This document shows, piece after piece, positions 11,201-21,870 of a stretch of DNA of 64,000 nucleotides. Origin of the DNA: Lateolabrax maculatus (Eukaryota > Chordata > Actinopteri > Acropomatiformes > Lateolabracidae); assembly GCA_031216445.1 (NCBI GenBank), contig CM062202.1, forward strand, positions 18,871,501 to 18,935,500, in the 5' to 3' direction. Within the stretch, counting starts at the first letter, position 1; the number at the start of each line of letters is the position of its first letter. A model generated the notes under the pieces. It did no database searches. It saw only the letters and a program-made list of their open reading frames with translations, and was not told the DNA's origin. Both the position numbers and the translations under genes were made by a program.

Positions 11201-14200
11201 GCCATCAGGAAGTCACACTCAATTACCAAAGGTATAAGTTCACTCGCCTGTTGGTTTTATGTGGAAACCTGAAATCATAAGGTTGTACTTAACTTCTTCT
11301 AATAGCCGGAAGACAGAAGTTAATTGGATCTGTAGCCTACTGGAATGCGAGCCTGGCTTTGTGAACATACTGTAACACACCTCCTGTCACTTTTTTGCAT
11401 AATGGATCTGTACAAAAGGTAATAAATTGTGCTCCTTTAGCAGGCGCACTCCCTGTCATGTTTACTTTGGTGCTGAAACAAAAACGTAGAACAGTGAAGT
11501 CGTTTTTTTTAAATGCTATTGAGACACGTTGTGTCTAGAAAAATATCAATGGAGGTCTTGTTCAAGGAAGTTTGCTCATTTAATCCAAATAAAGTGATGA
11601 AAATGAGTGACATGTTCTGAGCTAATATAATCCAGTGATGGCAAATCCAGTATTATGTAAGTGGTATCCATTTCAGCTTTTCAACTGCTCAGCTTGTAAA
11701 TCCAAGCATTTATTTGCACATATACCTTCATGGCTCAGTGATACTTAATGAATGAACTATGGCTCGCTCCACCCTTTAAATGCTGTGGTTCTGGTTACTC
11801 CAAGGACCTTGTGCTGGCATGTTGTGTGTGTACAGGCTTTGTTGTGGCACTGCAGCCTGAATTTTGGTTCTAGTAGCATTTGGCCAGGAGTTCAATAGTG
11901 TGCTGTAGATGGTAATGTTTGCTTTCAGACTATTGTATCCCTGTTGTTTCATCTTAAAACATCACTTATTGTTGGCTGGGATGAATAGCCTGTATTCATG
12001 GGAACATTTAACAAAATGTCCCACTGATGTTAGGCCAACTGTTAGAAGAGGTAAAAGAAAGGAAAGGTGCTTACAGTGAGGCTCATAAGGAGGCGGAGGG
12101 TCCCCACAGGGTATACACTCCATGTCTTGGAAACCACTTAATTTTGTCTTCCTGTAATATCTGTTGAAGACACAAAATAACATGTTTTAACCTTCAAAGC
12201 TGTCATGAACATAGGAGCAGCAAACATGCACAAACACAGTTTGCAGTGTCACATATTAAAGATACTCTTGTGTTGTGACATGTTTTTTGTCTTTGTCAGA
12301 CCAGTATTGTGAAATATTAATATTTTTTAATCAATAACACAACTATTTGTTGGAGATGTGTCTGTCCTCTCACCCCGGCAGACAGTCGCCACACACTGCA
12401 TTGCTGGTGGTCGAGCAGTTGCCCTTCTGGAAGCGGTTGATGAGTCCACAGTCCAGGCAGGGCTTGCACTTCTGCAGACTTCGGTCCTCCTTGAAGCGAC
12501 TGCTCCGGCAGGGCACACACTGGGCATCCTCTCCATAACCAAAGCCACATTCCTGGGGGGATTAACGGGAGAAATACACCGGGTAAGAGGTGGGGTCGGT
12601 GGTTTGGGGAGATGTGCAGCTGGTGAAAAGAGAGCTTGAATGTGGACTACCGGGGTCTGGAATTAAAGAATGATCTTGGCTCGAGGGATCAGAGGAGAAC
12701 AATGGCCTGCCTCTTTTGAGAGTCCATCTTACACTGGCAATAATCTCCCTGACTCTCTCAGTATGAATGAGCGGCCTTCCGCTGCAAGACCCAGAAAGGC
12801 CAGGCATTTGAATAATAAAGGGCCTAGGGGACACCCACTGTTGTATTATTGCAAGTTTATTGCTGCGTTTTTGTGTGACTCCCTCTCCAAGCAGACTCAG
12901 TGAGTGTCCTGTTGATTGAGAGGCCAGCAAGCAATGGAAACGCTTCAGGAAGGGGGCAAGGATTATGGAGAGGTATATGGAGAAAATAAGATGAATACTC
13001 TTTTTGTGTTCAACAATTGAAAGTGCACTTAAAAAGCACAGCTTCCTACTACTGTGTGAGTGATCTAATGCTGAACCACCTTTTGAGGATTTGTTCACCT
13101 GAACCAAGCAAAATCTACATTCTGAAATATATTTTTAAGAAGAACATGAAATAAAAGACACTTTTTTATTGTTTTCTGACTAAAAAATATAGACAGAAGA
13201 TCAGACATGTATTTTGTTTGGTTGTATGACTCATTCAGAGTCAGATTAACTATTTTTTCCCCTGTCCGATACAGCAAATGGCAATGTAGAAATGTAAAAG
13301 TCTGGCATAGAGAATACAGAATACAGATACAGAAGCAAAAAACATTTTGGTGAGAGGAATCCAATCTCAACACTGAATTAACCACAAATGTACTCATTCT
13401 AATTATTACTTTATTCTAATTATTACTGATTGTTATTCTATATGGCTGCTCATCTCCATCTGCCAATGTTAGTCTTGTTTCGTCTCTTTCCTAAATGGTT
13501 CTCTGTCACGTCCCTAAAATGATGTTGAAAGACTGGTGACCTCAAACACAAACTGACATTTACATGACAGCTGATATTAGTGTACACCACGCTGAGTGAA
13601 AAGACCCTGCAGGGATGACATCATATATTGATCATTTATTATCAGCTCCATCGCAGCTGCCCTCCTGTTGTCCAGTGTTGCCACACTGCAATCCAAAGCC
13701 AGGGGGATGGACAGGGGGTGGGAGGGGTGCTCATATATCATTAAAGTGAAGGCCAGCTTCAAACAGGGCTTCTCTCCTCTCTTCTCCCTTCTCCCGTGTC
13801 CCATTTCACTGCCCGGGCATGCAGTCCTGCTGGAATGTGGGCACAAGAGTCTGATATGGGGGTTGGGTTTGGGGAAGCAGGCTGGCGAGAAATGAAAAGG
13901 GAGGCTAGAGACACTGTGATGGCACCGCAGAGCCGGGACAGAGGCTGAGGATTTCGGTCCCTCCAGCCAAACACATGTGAGCCTGACATTGAACCCTTGG
14001 GCCACGCCTGAGCCCGAGGTGGACCAGCTAGGGTTGGACTATTGCAGCTGTTGTTATGAACTCTCCATATAAGGCCCTGCTCTCCAGGGCAGGGAACGGG
14101 AGGGTTGAGGGGGTGGGGGTGTGGGGGGGTGGGCTGATGAGTGATAAAGAGGGGAAAGGCGGAATAAAGAGGACTTGGCCGCCCACTGTTGTAAGCCATG

Positions 14201-17200
14201 ATCTTGCCTGTCTGGGGGGAATGAAGCTCAGACTGAGCCGGGGGAGGCTGGAAAACTACAACAGCACTGAACCCTGAAACTGGTCCTTAAGACGGCAGTA
14301 TTGTGGGCCCATCCACTGCAGGGTACCTCGCAGTGGTTCTATGAGCCACTTCCACATGAAGGAAGGGGCCCAGGGACCATTTGTCCCCGCTAAGCCCAGC
14401 ACTGGCACAAGCTCTGCCTGTCGGGCACCGCATGGCTTGATGGGGGCGGATGCCACGTAGACACGAGCAGGTCAGAGCACTGAGACAAAGGGAAAATAGA
14501 GCCAACTTCTGCCACTGTGATCCAGGCGGCACTGATCATCAAGGAGCGATCTCTTTCTTCTTTTATCCCTGCTGACAAAGCTCAACAGAGCTGACACCCT
14601 GCACTGACTGAGACTAGTTTTTCAGCTGAAAGAAAGACTATACTCTGTGGTAATCTGTGATGTTGAAGTTATTATTATATGAAAAGGTGAGTACACAATG
14701 TGTAAGCCTTTCCCAGGACGTAACAATCATAGAACAGCCACCACTATCAGCAAAAGAAAAACATATTCAGTCTGTTAAACCTCTCTGAAAAGACCATATT
14801 TTCAGGGTGTGTAGAGGATACAATAGTAGCAAAAATACCACAAAACACACACTAACAAAAGGGGGCAAGTTAACTCTTACAAACATCTGCTGGCAATTTA
14901 GAGACGTTATTATTTATGTTGGTTGTTGGTTCTGCAGGTTTTTAACTTATGATCTTAGGTTATGTGTATACTATTCTATTCAAATGCTTGAGATAAGTCA
15001 AAGCATTTGGTGAAACTACAAGGGATGTAGTCAAGAAGTCCCTCCATTTCCATTGTACTTCAAAGTAACAATATTGAAAGTATACTTTTGGACCTCACCT
15101 CCCAGAGAACCAAACAGTGTCTTCACTGATGGTCGCTTTGCTTTGTTTGTCTTCATATGAACGTTTAATTTGTTTCCTTTTCTTTGGATGTGCACTTGTT
15201 TCATCGTCTGAAGTCATCGATCTTTTCTTTATTTGTTGTTTGCTTCACACACACAAGGGAGTAGAAGAGCGAGTCTGTTGTGTTAGCTCCGCCCTACCCT
15301 CTCCGGCGGACAAACCAGTGCTGGGTGATGGAAAACGCTGTGTGCCGCTTGTGATTTTCCCCTGAAAAGTCGCCACAGACACCCAGTTTGTAAACGCTGC
15401 AATACTGCAAATGCAAGGGCTTTCGTCAGTGGGCCTTAGGTTCAATCACCATTGTTTTACCTCAATCCGCGATGGATATTGACTTAACTGGTATTTATTT
15501 AAATGAACATCTTTGAGACTATAATTTTGAGGTGATTTCACGTCAAAGCCATCCAAAAAAAGCAGATGCTTAACATCCCATTTTCCTGTCCTATCTCCTG
15601 ATCTAGTTTGGGTGAGACTGCCAAACATAACAGCAGTGTGGGGGAAGAGGAGCGGCGAGAGGGGAGAGCTGGCTGGGACCTGAAGCATGTTCAGACGCAG
15701 AGATATTTCTGAGATTAGGAGGGAATCACACGGGGGCCGGCCAGTCATCTGATCTGGTAATGAAACAACGCTAAAACAATGCACGTTAGTAAAAGCAGTG
15801 TTCTGTCTGGGACAAAACATACTCTTAGTCCTTTTTTCCCCGCTCAGTTTGAAGCTTTCTTGAACTGCCTGGCTCCTGGAGACACAAGAATAATGTAGTA
15901 TATGTCTGGACACTCTGATTTTGACCCTTCTGCTGCTTATGTTGTAACTCATAAGCTTGTAACTCTCTCTTTTAAGCCAGTACCATCCAGAAGTCCTTTG
16001 TCTGGGAGTACGGCCGAAGGAAATGTTAAACTCTTGCTACATATTACAAGTTGTATTCCTTCCTTTTTTGCCATTGGCAGTTTTCCAGCACACACTGGAA
16101 AGCAAGTCACCCCCTTTCCCTTCATGCTTGACACGACACAAGAGACTAAGAAACTTACTATGAATGAAACCTAGAAGCAAATATGTCTGAAAAAAAGAGT
16201 AACTGGTTTTAATGGATGTTCCCTCTGTGTGGGTGGTTCTTTTAGCTACAGTTAGTGTGAAGGGGCTAATTGATGTTTGTCAGCCCGCCTAAGAGCGGCT
16301 TCCAGAGGCAAACTTCCAGAGCAAACTGGGGCACATTCCTCTGGGATCTCTATGGCAGCTGCACAGAGTGACTCCAAAAGTCTGCTTCCCTCCCAACAGT
16401 CTGTCCTGCCTTTCAGAATACGGACAGATTGTCTTGGTTACACAGAGCTCAGATCAAAAGTTGTGTCTCTGGGAAACTTTCTCTGACTGCAGGCCTCGAT
16501 CTGCACTGTGAGCCGGCGTCCCGCTACCTTCAGAGAAAGAATGAGGCAGCCAATTATTAACCAGGACCCCAGGGTGGCTAGCAGCATTCATGCCTGTTGA
16601 GCTGGCAGAGGAACACGAGGACTACTGAAGCGTATTACCAACCACAGAGTCCATGTCTGTGTGCACTGAGATTAAAGGCAACTGGGTTTAAATGCATGTG
16701 TGCAACAGATGTCAAGGGTGATAGAGTTTTTTTTCACCAGTACTCAAAGATGTAGTGGAGTGTAAACCCACCTAAAGTCTGTTTGCCCGACTTTTTATTT
16801 GCAAAATATTGCTAACTTAATGCTGCCATTCACTTGTATGATGTAAACATACACTTTACTATATAAATAAACCAAAATTAATTTATGAGGGCAAAAATCT
16901 CTTTCTGCAGCCACTTAGCTTAAAGCTGAGTCCGATCTTGTTTTCTTAGGCCCAGCAGTATATAGATAACAGGTATATTCTCATATGCACTATTATCGGG
17001 TACTCCTAACTAGTCTAATACAACAGCCCTGCAATAAATCATACATTCATGAATAATATAGTGTTTGTTAGTGTGTGTATTACAGTAAAAGTATTGAAAG
17101 ACCAATCACTGGGAGTGAACAGGGTCCAATCCGATGTTTTACATTTTGGTGATGGATGGTGATTACTTCTTTTTAAAATGTTTTACAGATTATGCCTTAA

Positions 17201-19136
17201 AACAAAGAAAAGAAAATCTGCCAATTGGTTAAGACTATTTCACTTACCTCCCATATGATTTAACTTGTGTTAACATTTTATACAATCATATCTTTTTGAC
17301 AGTACTGCAGCTTTCTGGCTTTTAAAGAGGTACTTGTTAAGATTGAGAGGTTGTACCATTGTTTACTATTAATTAATCAAAGGGGGTTTCTAAATATGCT
17401 TGTTTGCCACAAAGTGATTCAGTGATTATACTTCACTCACCTTTACATTACTGCCTGCAAAAAATAGGTGCATATCTGCTGCCAGAGAGGAAAGCCTTTG
17501 CTGACACTATAGAGGCCTGTTTGTACAAAGCATACAAAAAAACCTGTGGCTAAGGTGGTGGAAAAAACTGTATTCCCAGTTGAGAGAGCAGCAAGCTTAG
17601 GCATGGCTTGCTTCAAACAGTGAAGACAATAAGTTGGACAGGGTGCAATGGGGAAAAACAATGGAAGCCATTCAGCTGCAGAAGGTCAAAAGTATGGGTG
17701 TGACTGATTAAAGAAGGGTCGGTGTTCTACAAAAGCTAATAACGGCTTGGCTGTTCCCTGCATGAAAGAGAGGAAGTAATAAATAATGTTGGTTCTCTGG
17801 ATAAGATACACTTTTTCTAAACAGTGATTTATTTTCTTTTTCATGAACTCAACAGCTTTACTTTTTTGTGATTTTGTTTTCACCACAGGAATAATCCTTC
17901 CATCTTTTGAAGGAAGTTGATTCAACTGACCTGTCAAGGATCCCTTGTGTTAACTTACTTTCCGTTTCCTATATAAACAAGTGACAATACTTTTTTTTCC
18001 TTTTAGTGGCTCTGTGGAAAATGCCCCTGAGTGAACACAATACTTCGGATAGATCTTCTCTGTTAAAGCTAAAGTCTGGGTAAGGCGAATAAGTCCAGAA
18101 CAATTTTGTTCCAACCTTTGATAGCTCCTGTCCTGCATCACACTGCTTGCAGGGTTTACAGGTCCCAAACCGGTCCTTGTACTCCTGTTCTCTGCATTCT
18201 CTGGTCTCCTCCTCGGCCCTCACAGGAATCTGAGAGGGAGAGTCATTTGGTGAAAGTTAGAGATTCCTGCATTTCATCACCACTTTCATCCATAACAGAG
18301 AAAGCACACTAAATCCAGAGCTATGCATCATAATCTCCCTAGTTTAAGGGGCTTCTCCCGCCTTGGACTCTTCTTCTTGAAAACAAGTCTGACACTGTTA
18401 GATTGAGATAAGATGAATCTTTAATGAGCCCTGCGGGAAAACTGGACAGTTGCAGCAGCAGAATCTAAGTCAAAAGCAACAATACAGGGATCAACAAAGC
18501 CAGAGGCTAGACTGAAGATAGCAAACAGAATCAGGACAGTGGAGTGGACAAAAGTAAAATGATACTCAGCATTGTCAGAGTGTTACCAGCAATGATTTTA
18601 CAGATCCCACAGTATGAGCAGTTGCATGCAGTGCACTTCAAGTTCATGTGTGCAGTTTCTGCAAAAACTATGAGTTTGCAGCAGAAGCTTTCCCCCAGAA
18701 GTCGGGGTTTGCTCAGTTTTCATGTAGAACGCTTGAAAAGCAGCCGAAAGTTTTTGAAAAAGCCGGTAGGTGGACCTTGACTAAAGTTTTTTTTTTTTTT
18801 TAGTTGAACTGCTATTTCCTGGGTAAAGAATGAACTTTTACACTCAAATAAAACAGAGCAGAATAGAATTAAATGGAGCAGAAAATGTACTCATCCACTG
18901 TGTGTACAGTGTATCTTTTTCACATGTACATATTTACAAGACTTCAAACAGTCAAGCTACACACACAACAGTAAACGATTCGGGGTTAATAAAAGGTTGT
19001 GAGAAAATCAGAAACACTGAGTTCTCTCACTTGGCTGTGTTCAAAATGAAAAATGTGATGAAACGCTTACCAGAGTTGAATATATGACATGAACAGCTAG
19101 TAGAAGTGAGAAGGTGTGCTGAAGCATCCAGACCAT
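2250..19136 (-). CDS. tnfrsf19: TNF receptor superfamily member 19 (TROY), multi-exon
   Basis: Type I membrane receptor of the TNF-receptor superfamily. The mammalian family member signals through TRAFs, JNK and NF-kB and acts as a co-receptor in neurons and epithelium. Eight coding exons join in phase: 19071-19136, 18116-18229, 12374-12552, 12075-12160, 6047-6211, 4229-4357, 3948-4050 and 2791-3065. They give a signal peptide (residues 1 to about 27), TNFR cysteine-rich repeats (about 33-149), a stalk, a transmembrane helix (about 168-193) and a cytoplasmic tail. The motifs ECGFGYGEDAQC, GFQDMECIPCGDPPPPYEPH and ICSALATVLLALLVLC are nearly identical to human TROY as I remember it. With the strong last donor (2790/2789) joined to the acceptor after 2254, the frame stops at 2250-2252, giving 373 residues against 423 in human. 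The C-terminal end is the weak part of the model. The nearest gene is divergent sacs, as in human. Confidence 0.9.
2791..3065 (-). CDS. tnfrsf19: tnfrsf19 cytoplasmic-tail exon
   Basis: The acceptor CTCCCCAG precedes 3065 and the strong donor GAAG|GTGAGG follows 2791. The entry phase (one base completing a codon) matches the exit phase of the 3948-4050 exon exactly. The product is acidic and low in hydrophobics. It starts NTNQDEEGTPMQLGGHPEFVC, which resembles the NPMGGDNISFC stretch of the human tail, and ends ANQSYSDAVTDALLPKQE, with a QDAL-like match near the human C-terminus. Confidence 0.75.
3451..3605. repeat. Dispersed non-autonomous repeat in a tnfrsf19 intron
   Basis: The phrases 'ggtcctgggacacactgc', 'ctgcatgttttagatgttcc', 'cacctgattgaaatca' and 'tttgaatcagg...gttggg' match a high-copy, probably hAT-like, vertebrate/teleost repeat. 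The ends are weakly inverted (cacctgattgaaat against tttgaatcaggc). No coding capacity. Confidence 0.55.
3948..4050 (-). CDS. tnfrsf19: tnfrsf19 cytoplasmic-tail exon (GPVHLIPSLCCDESC)
   Basis: This exon has no internal start codon and was found from splice phase. The acceptor ATGTTCAG precedes 4050 and the donor GACGG|GTGAGG follows 3948. It reads GPVHLIPSLCCDESCSLGRS and continues to QMSLSDG. It matches the human TROY stretch GPVRLLPSMCCEEACSPN, with the paired cysteines kept. It enters in phase 1 and leaves in phase 2, joining both neighbours. Confidence 0.88.
4229..4357 (-). CDS. tnfrsf19: tnfrsf19 juxtamembrane cytoplasmic exon (ASLRSQD...CCQC)
   Basis: The acceptor TTTCCTCAG precedes 4357 and the donor TGTG|GTAGGT follows 4229. 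The translation AASLRSQDCPYSGAELSCLD, then PQRPCCQCHLGPGHTCG, aligns with human SLRSQDIQYNGSELSC and CCQCRRDSVQTCG. It joins directly after the transmembrane exon, whose last codons are KKPS. It is GC-rich against its AT-rich flanks. Confidence 0.9.
4460..4830. repeat. AT-rich interspersed repeat, probable non-autonomous DNA element
   Basis: The block is rich in 'attaatggttt', 'attagtaa' and 'ttattaatcatcaatgaagc' with the phrase 'catgagggatgccttattagaagctg'. I associate these phrases with a common fish repeat, from memory of similar sequence only. Clean terminal inverted repeats were not identified, so the ends are approximate. Confidence 0.4.
5221..5346. repeat. Dispersed repeat pair, copy A
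   Basis: Shares 'ttttggcctcaa', 'aatgctgctcattatacaagtt', 'aacatcagggtttaata' and 'actggcactcg' in the same order and orientation with 6,950-7,078. The copies sit 1.73 kb apart in two neighbouring tnfrsf19 introns. The family was not identified. Confidence 0.8.
6047..6211 (-). CDS. tnfrsf19: tnfrsf19 stalk and transmembrane exon
   Basis: The acceptor TTCTTCGCAG precedes 6211 and the donor AGCG|GTGAGT follows 6047. It encodes the stalk CSSRVNLVPLPSVVTSPRD, then the helix MALAAVICSALATVLLALLV, then the basic stop-transfer CKRQLLEKKPS. The membrane segment and KRQ.EKKPS are nearly unchanged from human TROY. The exon is strikingly GC-rich compared with its surroundings. Confidence 0.95.
6950..7078. 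repeat. Dispersed repeat pair, copy B
   Basis: Same order and orientation of shared words as copy A at 5,221-5,346, with substitutions and small indels, suggesting an old duplication or two insertions of one family. Part of it falls in a spurious open frame. Confidence 0.8.
7270..7700 (+). repeat. Dispersed teleost repeat 'ggtctccaccaactcctg' family, copy 1
   Basis: Holds 'tatttggagtcatgtttctggcc', 'agctctgtttttggtctcc', 'gctaaatgctccactatgtt' and 'gagagcagtgagagtgaac'. The same words recur in the same order at about 56,350-56,640, and a reverse-complement fragment lies at 23,615-23,660. I recognise it as a high-copy fish repeat but do not know its formal name. Confidence 0.7.
10386..10446 (+). 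repeat. GT-rich simple repeat
   Basis: Imperfect alternating purine-pyrimidine tract (cacgcatgtgtgtg, then gcatgcatc, then gtgtgtgcgtgtgag) within a tnfrsf19 intron. Confidence 0.8.
12075..12160 (-). CDS. tnfrsf19: tnfrsf19 exon ending the cysteine-rich region
   Basis: The acceptor TTCAACAG precedes 12160 and the donor CACT|GTAAGC follows 12075. It reads YYRKTKLSGFQDMECIPCG, then DPPPPYEPHC. Human TROY has FYRKTKLVGFQDMECVPCG followed by the same PPPPYEPHC. It enters in phase 2 and leaves in phase 1, both matching the neighbouring exons. Confidence 0.96.
12374..12552 (-). CDS. tnfrsf19: tnfrsf19 cysteine-rich domain exon
   Basis: Preceded by an acceptor ending CCCCCCAG and followed by the donor CCGGG|GTGAGA. 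It encodes ECGFGYGEDAQCVPCRSS, then KCKPCLDC, NRFQKGNCSTTSNAVCGDCL. The cysteine spacing is that of TNFR repeats, and NCS is a potential N-glycosylation site. Several overlapping frames are open here; only this one has the family pattern and correct splice phases. Confidence 0.96.
12553..18115 (-). other. tnfrsf19: tnfrsf19 5.6-kb intron
   Basis: The intron between the two cysteine-rich exons. Most of it is AT-rich, but 13,560-14,590 is a roughly 1-kb GC-richer block without obvious repeats, and 16,270-16,640 is a smaller one. Open frames in these blocks have no recognisable residue pattern or paired splice sites, so I treat them as non-coding and possibly regulatory. Confidence 0.75.
18116..18229 (-). 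CDS. tnfrsf19: tnfrsf19 first cysteine-rich exon
   Basis: The acceptor CCCTCTCAG precedes 18229 and the donor CAAAG|GTTGGA follows 18116. It encodes IPVRAEEETRECREQEYKDR, then GTCKPCKQCDAGQELSK, phase 0 at both ends. It aligns with the human C.QQEFRDRSGNCVPCNQC..GMELSK segment. The signal peptidase site probably lies near the start of this exon. Confidence 0.94.
19071..19136 (-). CDS. tnfrsf19: tnfrsf19 start codon and signal-peptide exon
   Basis: ATG at 19134-19136, followed by MVWMLQHTFSLLLAVHVIY and then STL before the donor CTG|GTAAGC. The hydrophobic core fits a signal peptide, and the phase-0 donor fits the next exon. The acceptor lies about 26 bases upstream (TTTTTCTCCAG, exon upper edge about 19162), with a CAGCAG pair that allows a three-base shift in the 5' UTR. 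Confidence 0.88.
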
Positions 19137-19376
19137 TTTGATGAGCCGCTTGTTGCCTGCTGCTGGAGAAAAAAAAAGGGGCACAAGGCTGAGCCTAAGT
19201 ATGTTCTTACATTATTTCCAATACACACATAATAATTGAGCCAGAGAAAAAAAAAAAAACATGATAAAATGTGCATTTGGATCATCACCACCAGCACAGT
19301 CATACAGTGTGGAGCACTGTGTCCAACCTTAAAGCTACAATAGTTAAGAGGCAATAAAAGGGGCTTAAAAACATTT

Positions 19377-19398
19377 AAAAAAAAAAAAAAAAAAAAAA
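19377..19398 (+). repeat. Poly(A) tract
   Basis: About 22 consecutive A residues on the plus strand, in the first tnfrsf19 intron. Probably a homopolymer or the tail of a degraded retroelement. Confidence 0.85.
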
Positions 19399-19794
19399 CT
19401 GTAGCAGAGGTTAACTGATGCTGTTTGATTAAAGTCCCATCAGCAGCTGCCACACGAGGAACAACCCTCAGCTCTCAGGCGCCATCAGGCTTCACAAAAA
19501 ATGTCCCAGAAACACCCGAGGATTGTCACCGTGTGACCAACATCCCCAGCTGCAAACCACTCAAACATCCGCGCGCAGCAAAGCGACGGACGGTACCTGC
19601 GGCCGGCCGACTCGTCACTTTAAAGCTTTTAACACTGTCCTCAGCTCGTCGTACTGTGTCGCGTTGAAAGAAACACTGCGTTAAACCTCCATACCTGTGA
19701 TGCACGTACAGGGACGGCGGAGGTCTGCTGATGTGTCTTGAACACAGAAATGAACCGAAGGCTGGTACGTGCGTTAACTGTGAATGTCCAAAAC

Positions 19795-19829
19795 TATATA
19801 TATATATATATATTTATTTATTTATTTTA
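19795..19829 (+). repeat. TA / ATTT simple repeat
   Basis: (TA)n running into (TTTA)n, immediately downstream of the proposed first-exon donor of tnfrsf19. Confidence 0.85.
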
Positions 19830-19843
19830 GATGCTCCTCTTAC

Positions 19844-20200
19844 CTGCTGAACGGGAGCCTGTTGAGCAAAGTGTCGGTCGTCAGAAGTGGAGAGCAGCCC
19901 GGTGCGAGGTGTGGCGGCGGCGGCGGTCTGCTCACCATGTCAGCGCTGCTGCCCCGAGCCAGCACTACAGAGCAGAGACAGCACGGCCCGAGGACTGCCT
20001 CTGCTCCCGGATCAAAGGGGGGGGGGGGGGGGGAGAGGGGGGAGGGGGGGTGGCTCTATGGATCTGAAGCGCGTGTATCTGATCTGCAATCAGCCTGCAG
20101 ACATCAAAGAGCCGGTCCCCCACAGAGTCGCGGGCTCCCGGCGCTGGCTGAGCTCAGCGGGATCAGCAGCAGCGGGTTGGATGTGAGAGCAGAGACGATG
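19844..20200 (-). other. tnfrsf19: Probable non-coding first exon of tnfrsf19
   Basis: A near-perfect minus-strand donor, CAGCAG|GTAAGAG, lies at the lower edge (exon base 19844), inside the CpG-rich block. No start codon in phase with the signal-peptide exon is needed upstream, so this would be 5' UTR. The upper limit is a guess. Other donors at about 19695 (CACAG|GTATGG) and 19597 (CGCAG|GTACCG) could mark alternative first exons. Confidence 0.45.
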
Positions 20201-20226
20201 TCTAACAGACAGAAGAGGAGCAGAGT

Positions 20227-20231
<5 letters not shown>

Positions 20232-20267
<36 letters not shown>
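20232..20267 (+). repeat. GT microsatellite
   Basis: About 18 uninterrupted TG units, at the upstream edge of the tnfrsf19 CpG-rich block. Confidence 0.95.
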
Positions 20268-20268
<1 letters not shown>

Positions 20269-21409
20269 TGGTTTAGTTCCGTTTAGTTTCATGTTTTTTT
20301 TTTCCTCCCTCTGCTCTGAAGTTTGTGCGCCAGGCAAGCGGCTCCCAAACAGCGGTCCGGGGACCTGTAATGAGTCCTTCAGAGTTTCCCTCCGGTCCCC
20401 ATTTACAAGATTAATGTCATGTTTTACCTTAATGACTTGAAGCTTCAATTCATGGATACAAATCAATGCACTGGGACTTACAAACATTTCTCCTCATGTC
20501 AGTGCTGGGCCAGTTAAAAACCTAGTACGTACCTCAAAACCTTTTACTGTTTTTTTTTAAACAAAACACAGTATCCCACTGATAAAAACACAGTTATTAT
20601 ATTGTTAATGGAGAGCTGGGTCGACCTATTGTACCCGATGTCTCTACAAACATTTTATTTTCTGAAGATTGTGGCAACAATAGCTGCAGCTTCAACTGAT
20701 TGGACAAAGGCCATGTTGACAGAATATGTACATGATCATATCCACCTCTGGCAAATAATTTGTGCTGTGTGCACACTGGTGTGTGTCTGAAACAAGATAA
20801 AGACACAGAGGACAAAAGTTCAGCACTGCAGCAAGAGTGGCCAATTACTGTACATGTCAGGACATGTTGTGTGGGCCTATCTATTTTGCAGGAAAATCAG
20901 TGTCTACTTTGCAAATGTAATTAGCTGTTACTTACTCCCTTATTGTGTAATATCAATATTACAATTGATCTGATGCAGCATGCAGCAAATCTGTTATTAT
21001 TATTATTAATATTAATATTGTTATGTAATAAGTCTGAGTTAAAAAGTTTGTATCATAATTATGTAATCACCTTTGAGTTTTTCTCTTTTTAAATGAAATC
21101 ATAGAATATTTTCAGACTCTAGTCACAATAAAAAATATCATAATTTCTCCTGTTAATGTTTACACTGCATGTATTCAATTCCACTGTGCTGAGGTCAAAT
21201 CTGTGGACCGCTGACCTGCACCTCTCTGTGACCTGAGTCATCCAGCTGTGAGAGCTGCAGTCTGAACTGCTCCCTCCTGCAGCAGGAGAGCCAAGCTGGG
21301 CTGCTGTCTCCATCTGCTGGAGGTTTAGTAGTCCAGCTCCACTGCAGCTGGTGGTTTACTGTAGTCTACTGTCAAGTGTCTGCTGAGCAGTTTTGTCTTT
21401 AAGAAGTGT

Positions 21410-21870
21410 GTGGACATTATTTCCTACAACTTATTCTGCTCTCTTCTATTCTATTTTGATCTTAAGAATTATATCATAGCCTATTTCTTGCACATTACAT
21501 ATCTATTATATTCTGTAGCAAGTGGACTTCTAGTCATGTACATTCTATGATTGTATTCGAAAGCATTATATCATATTTTTGCACACTCCATACCTATAAC
21601 TATGTTTCTCAAATAGAAGTTTATTCTATTATAGTTTAGTCTATTTATAGAGTACACAGTCTATTTTATTCTATTCTATTCATGGACTGTACAGTCTTTG
21701 ATTATATTATATTGTATTATATTATTTTCTATTCATATACTGCACAGTATTTGATTATATTCTATTCATGGACTGTGTGGTGTATATATTCTTTAGGTTA
21801 GGTATTATATCACATTTTTCCGTGGCAAGTAGACTCTTAATCTATTCTATTCTATTCTATTCTATTCTGT
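21410..21870 (+). repeat. ATTCT-rich simple sequence, ending in a (TTCTA) array
   Basis: Degenerate repeats of 'tattctat' and 'attatattctatt', closing with about five perfect TTCTA units at 21,839-21,868. The phrase 'tcatggactgt' also recurs at 21,683 and 21,766, suggesting a higher-order unit of about 80 bases. Confidence 0.8.

Larger units (their letters stand above)
6212..12074 (-). other. tnfrsf19: tnfrsf19 5.9-kb intron
   Basis: A long intron between the last extracellular exon and the transmembrane exon. It is mostly AT-rich and unstructured. It contains copy B of the 126-bp repeat, a larger dispersed repeat at 7.27-7.70 kb, a GT/GC simple repeat at 10.39 kb and a GC-richer patch at about 10.56-10.95 kb. 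No additional coding exon was recognised. Confidence 0.8.
19540..20350 (-). promoter_or_regulatory. tnfrsf19: CpG-rich promoter region of tnfrsf19
   Basis: Base composition changes sharply to GC- and CpG-rich (gcgcgcagc, cggccggccg, ggcggcggcggt) just upstream, on the minus strand, of the signal-peptide exon. This suits a CpG-island promoter. No transcription start can be fixed. The block also contains a TA/ATTT simple repeat, a G-rich run at about 20,018-20,050 and a GT microsatellite. Confidence 0.6.

Noticed and set aside
12562..13107. 181-codon minus-strand frame
   Set aside because: It lies upstream of the real cysteine-rich exon within an intron, has irregular composition and no recognisable domain; long by chance.
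13577..14199. Overlapping 142- and 146-codon minus-strand frames
   Set aside because: They sit in a GC-richer intronic block where chance open frames are long. There is no domain, no splice pairing, and the two frames overlap each other.
19784..20440. 218-codon plus-strand frame
   Set aside because: It is built from TA, G and GT simple repeats within the tnfrsf19 CpG-rich promoter; it encodes YIYIYL and CVCVCV runs.
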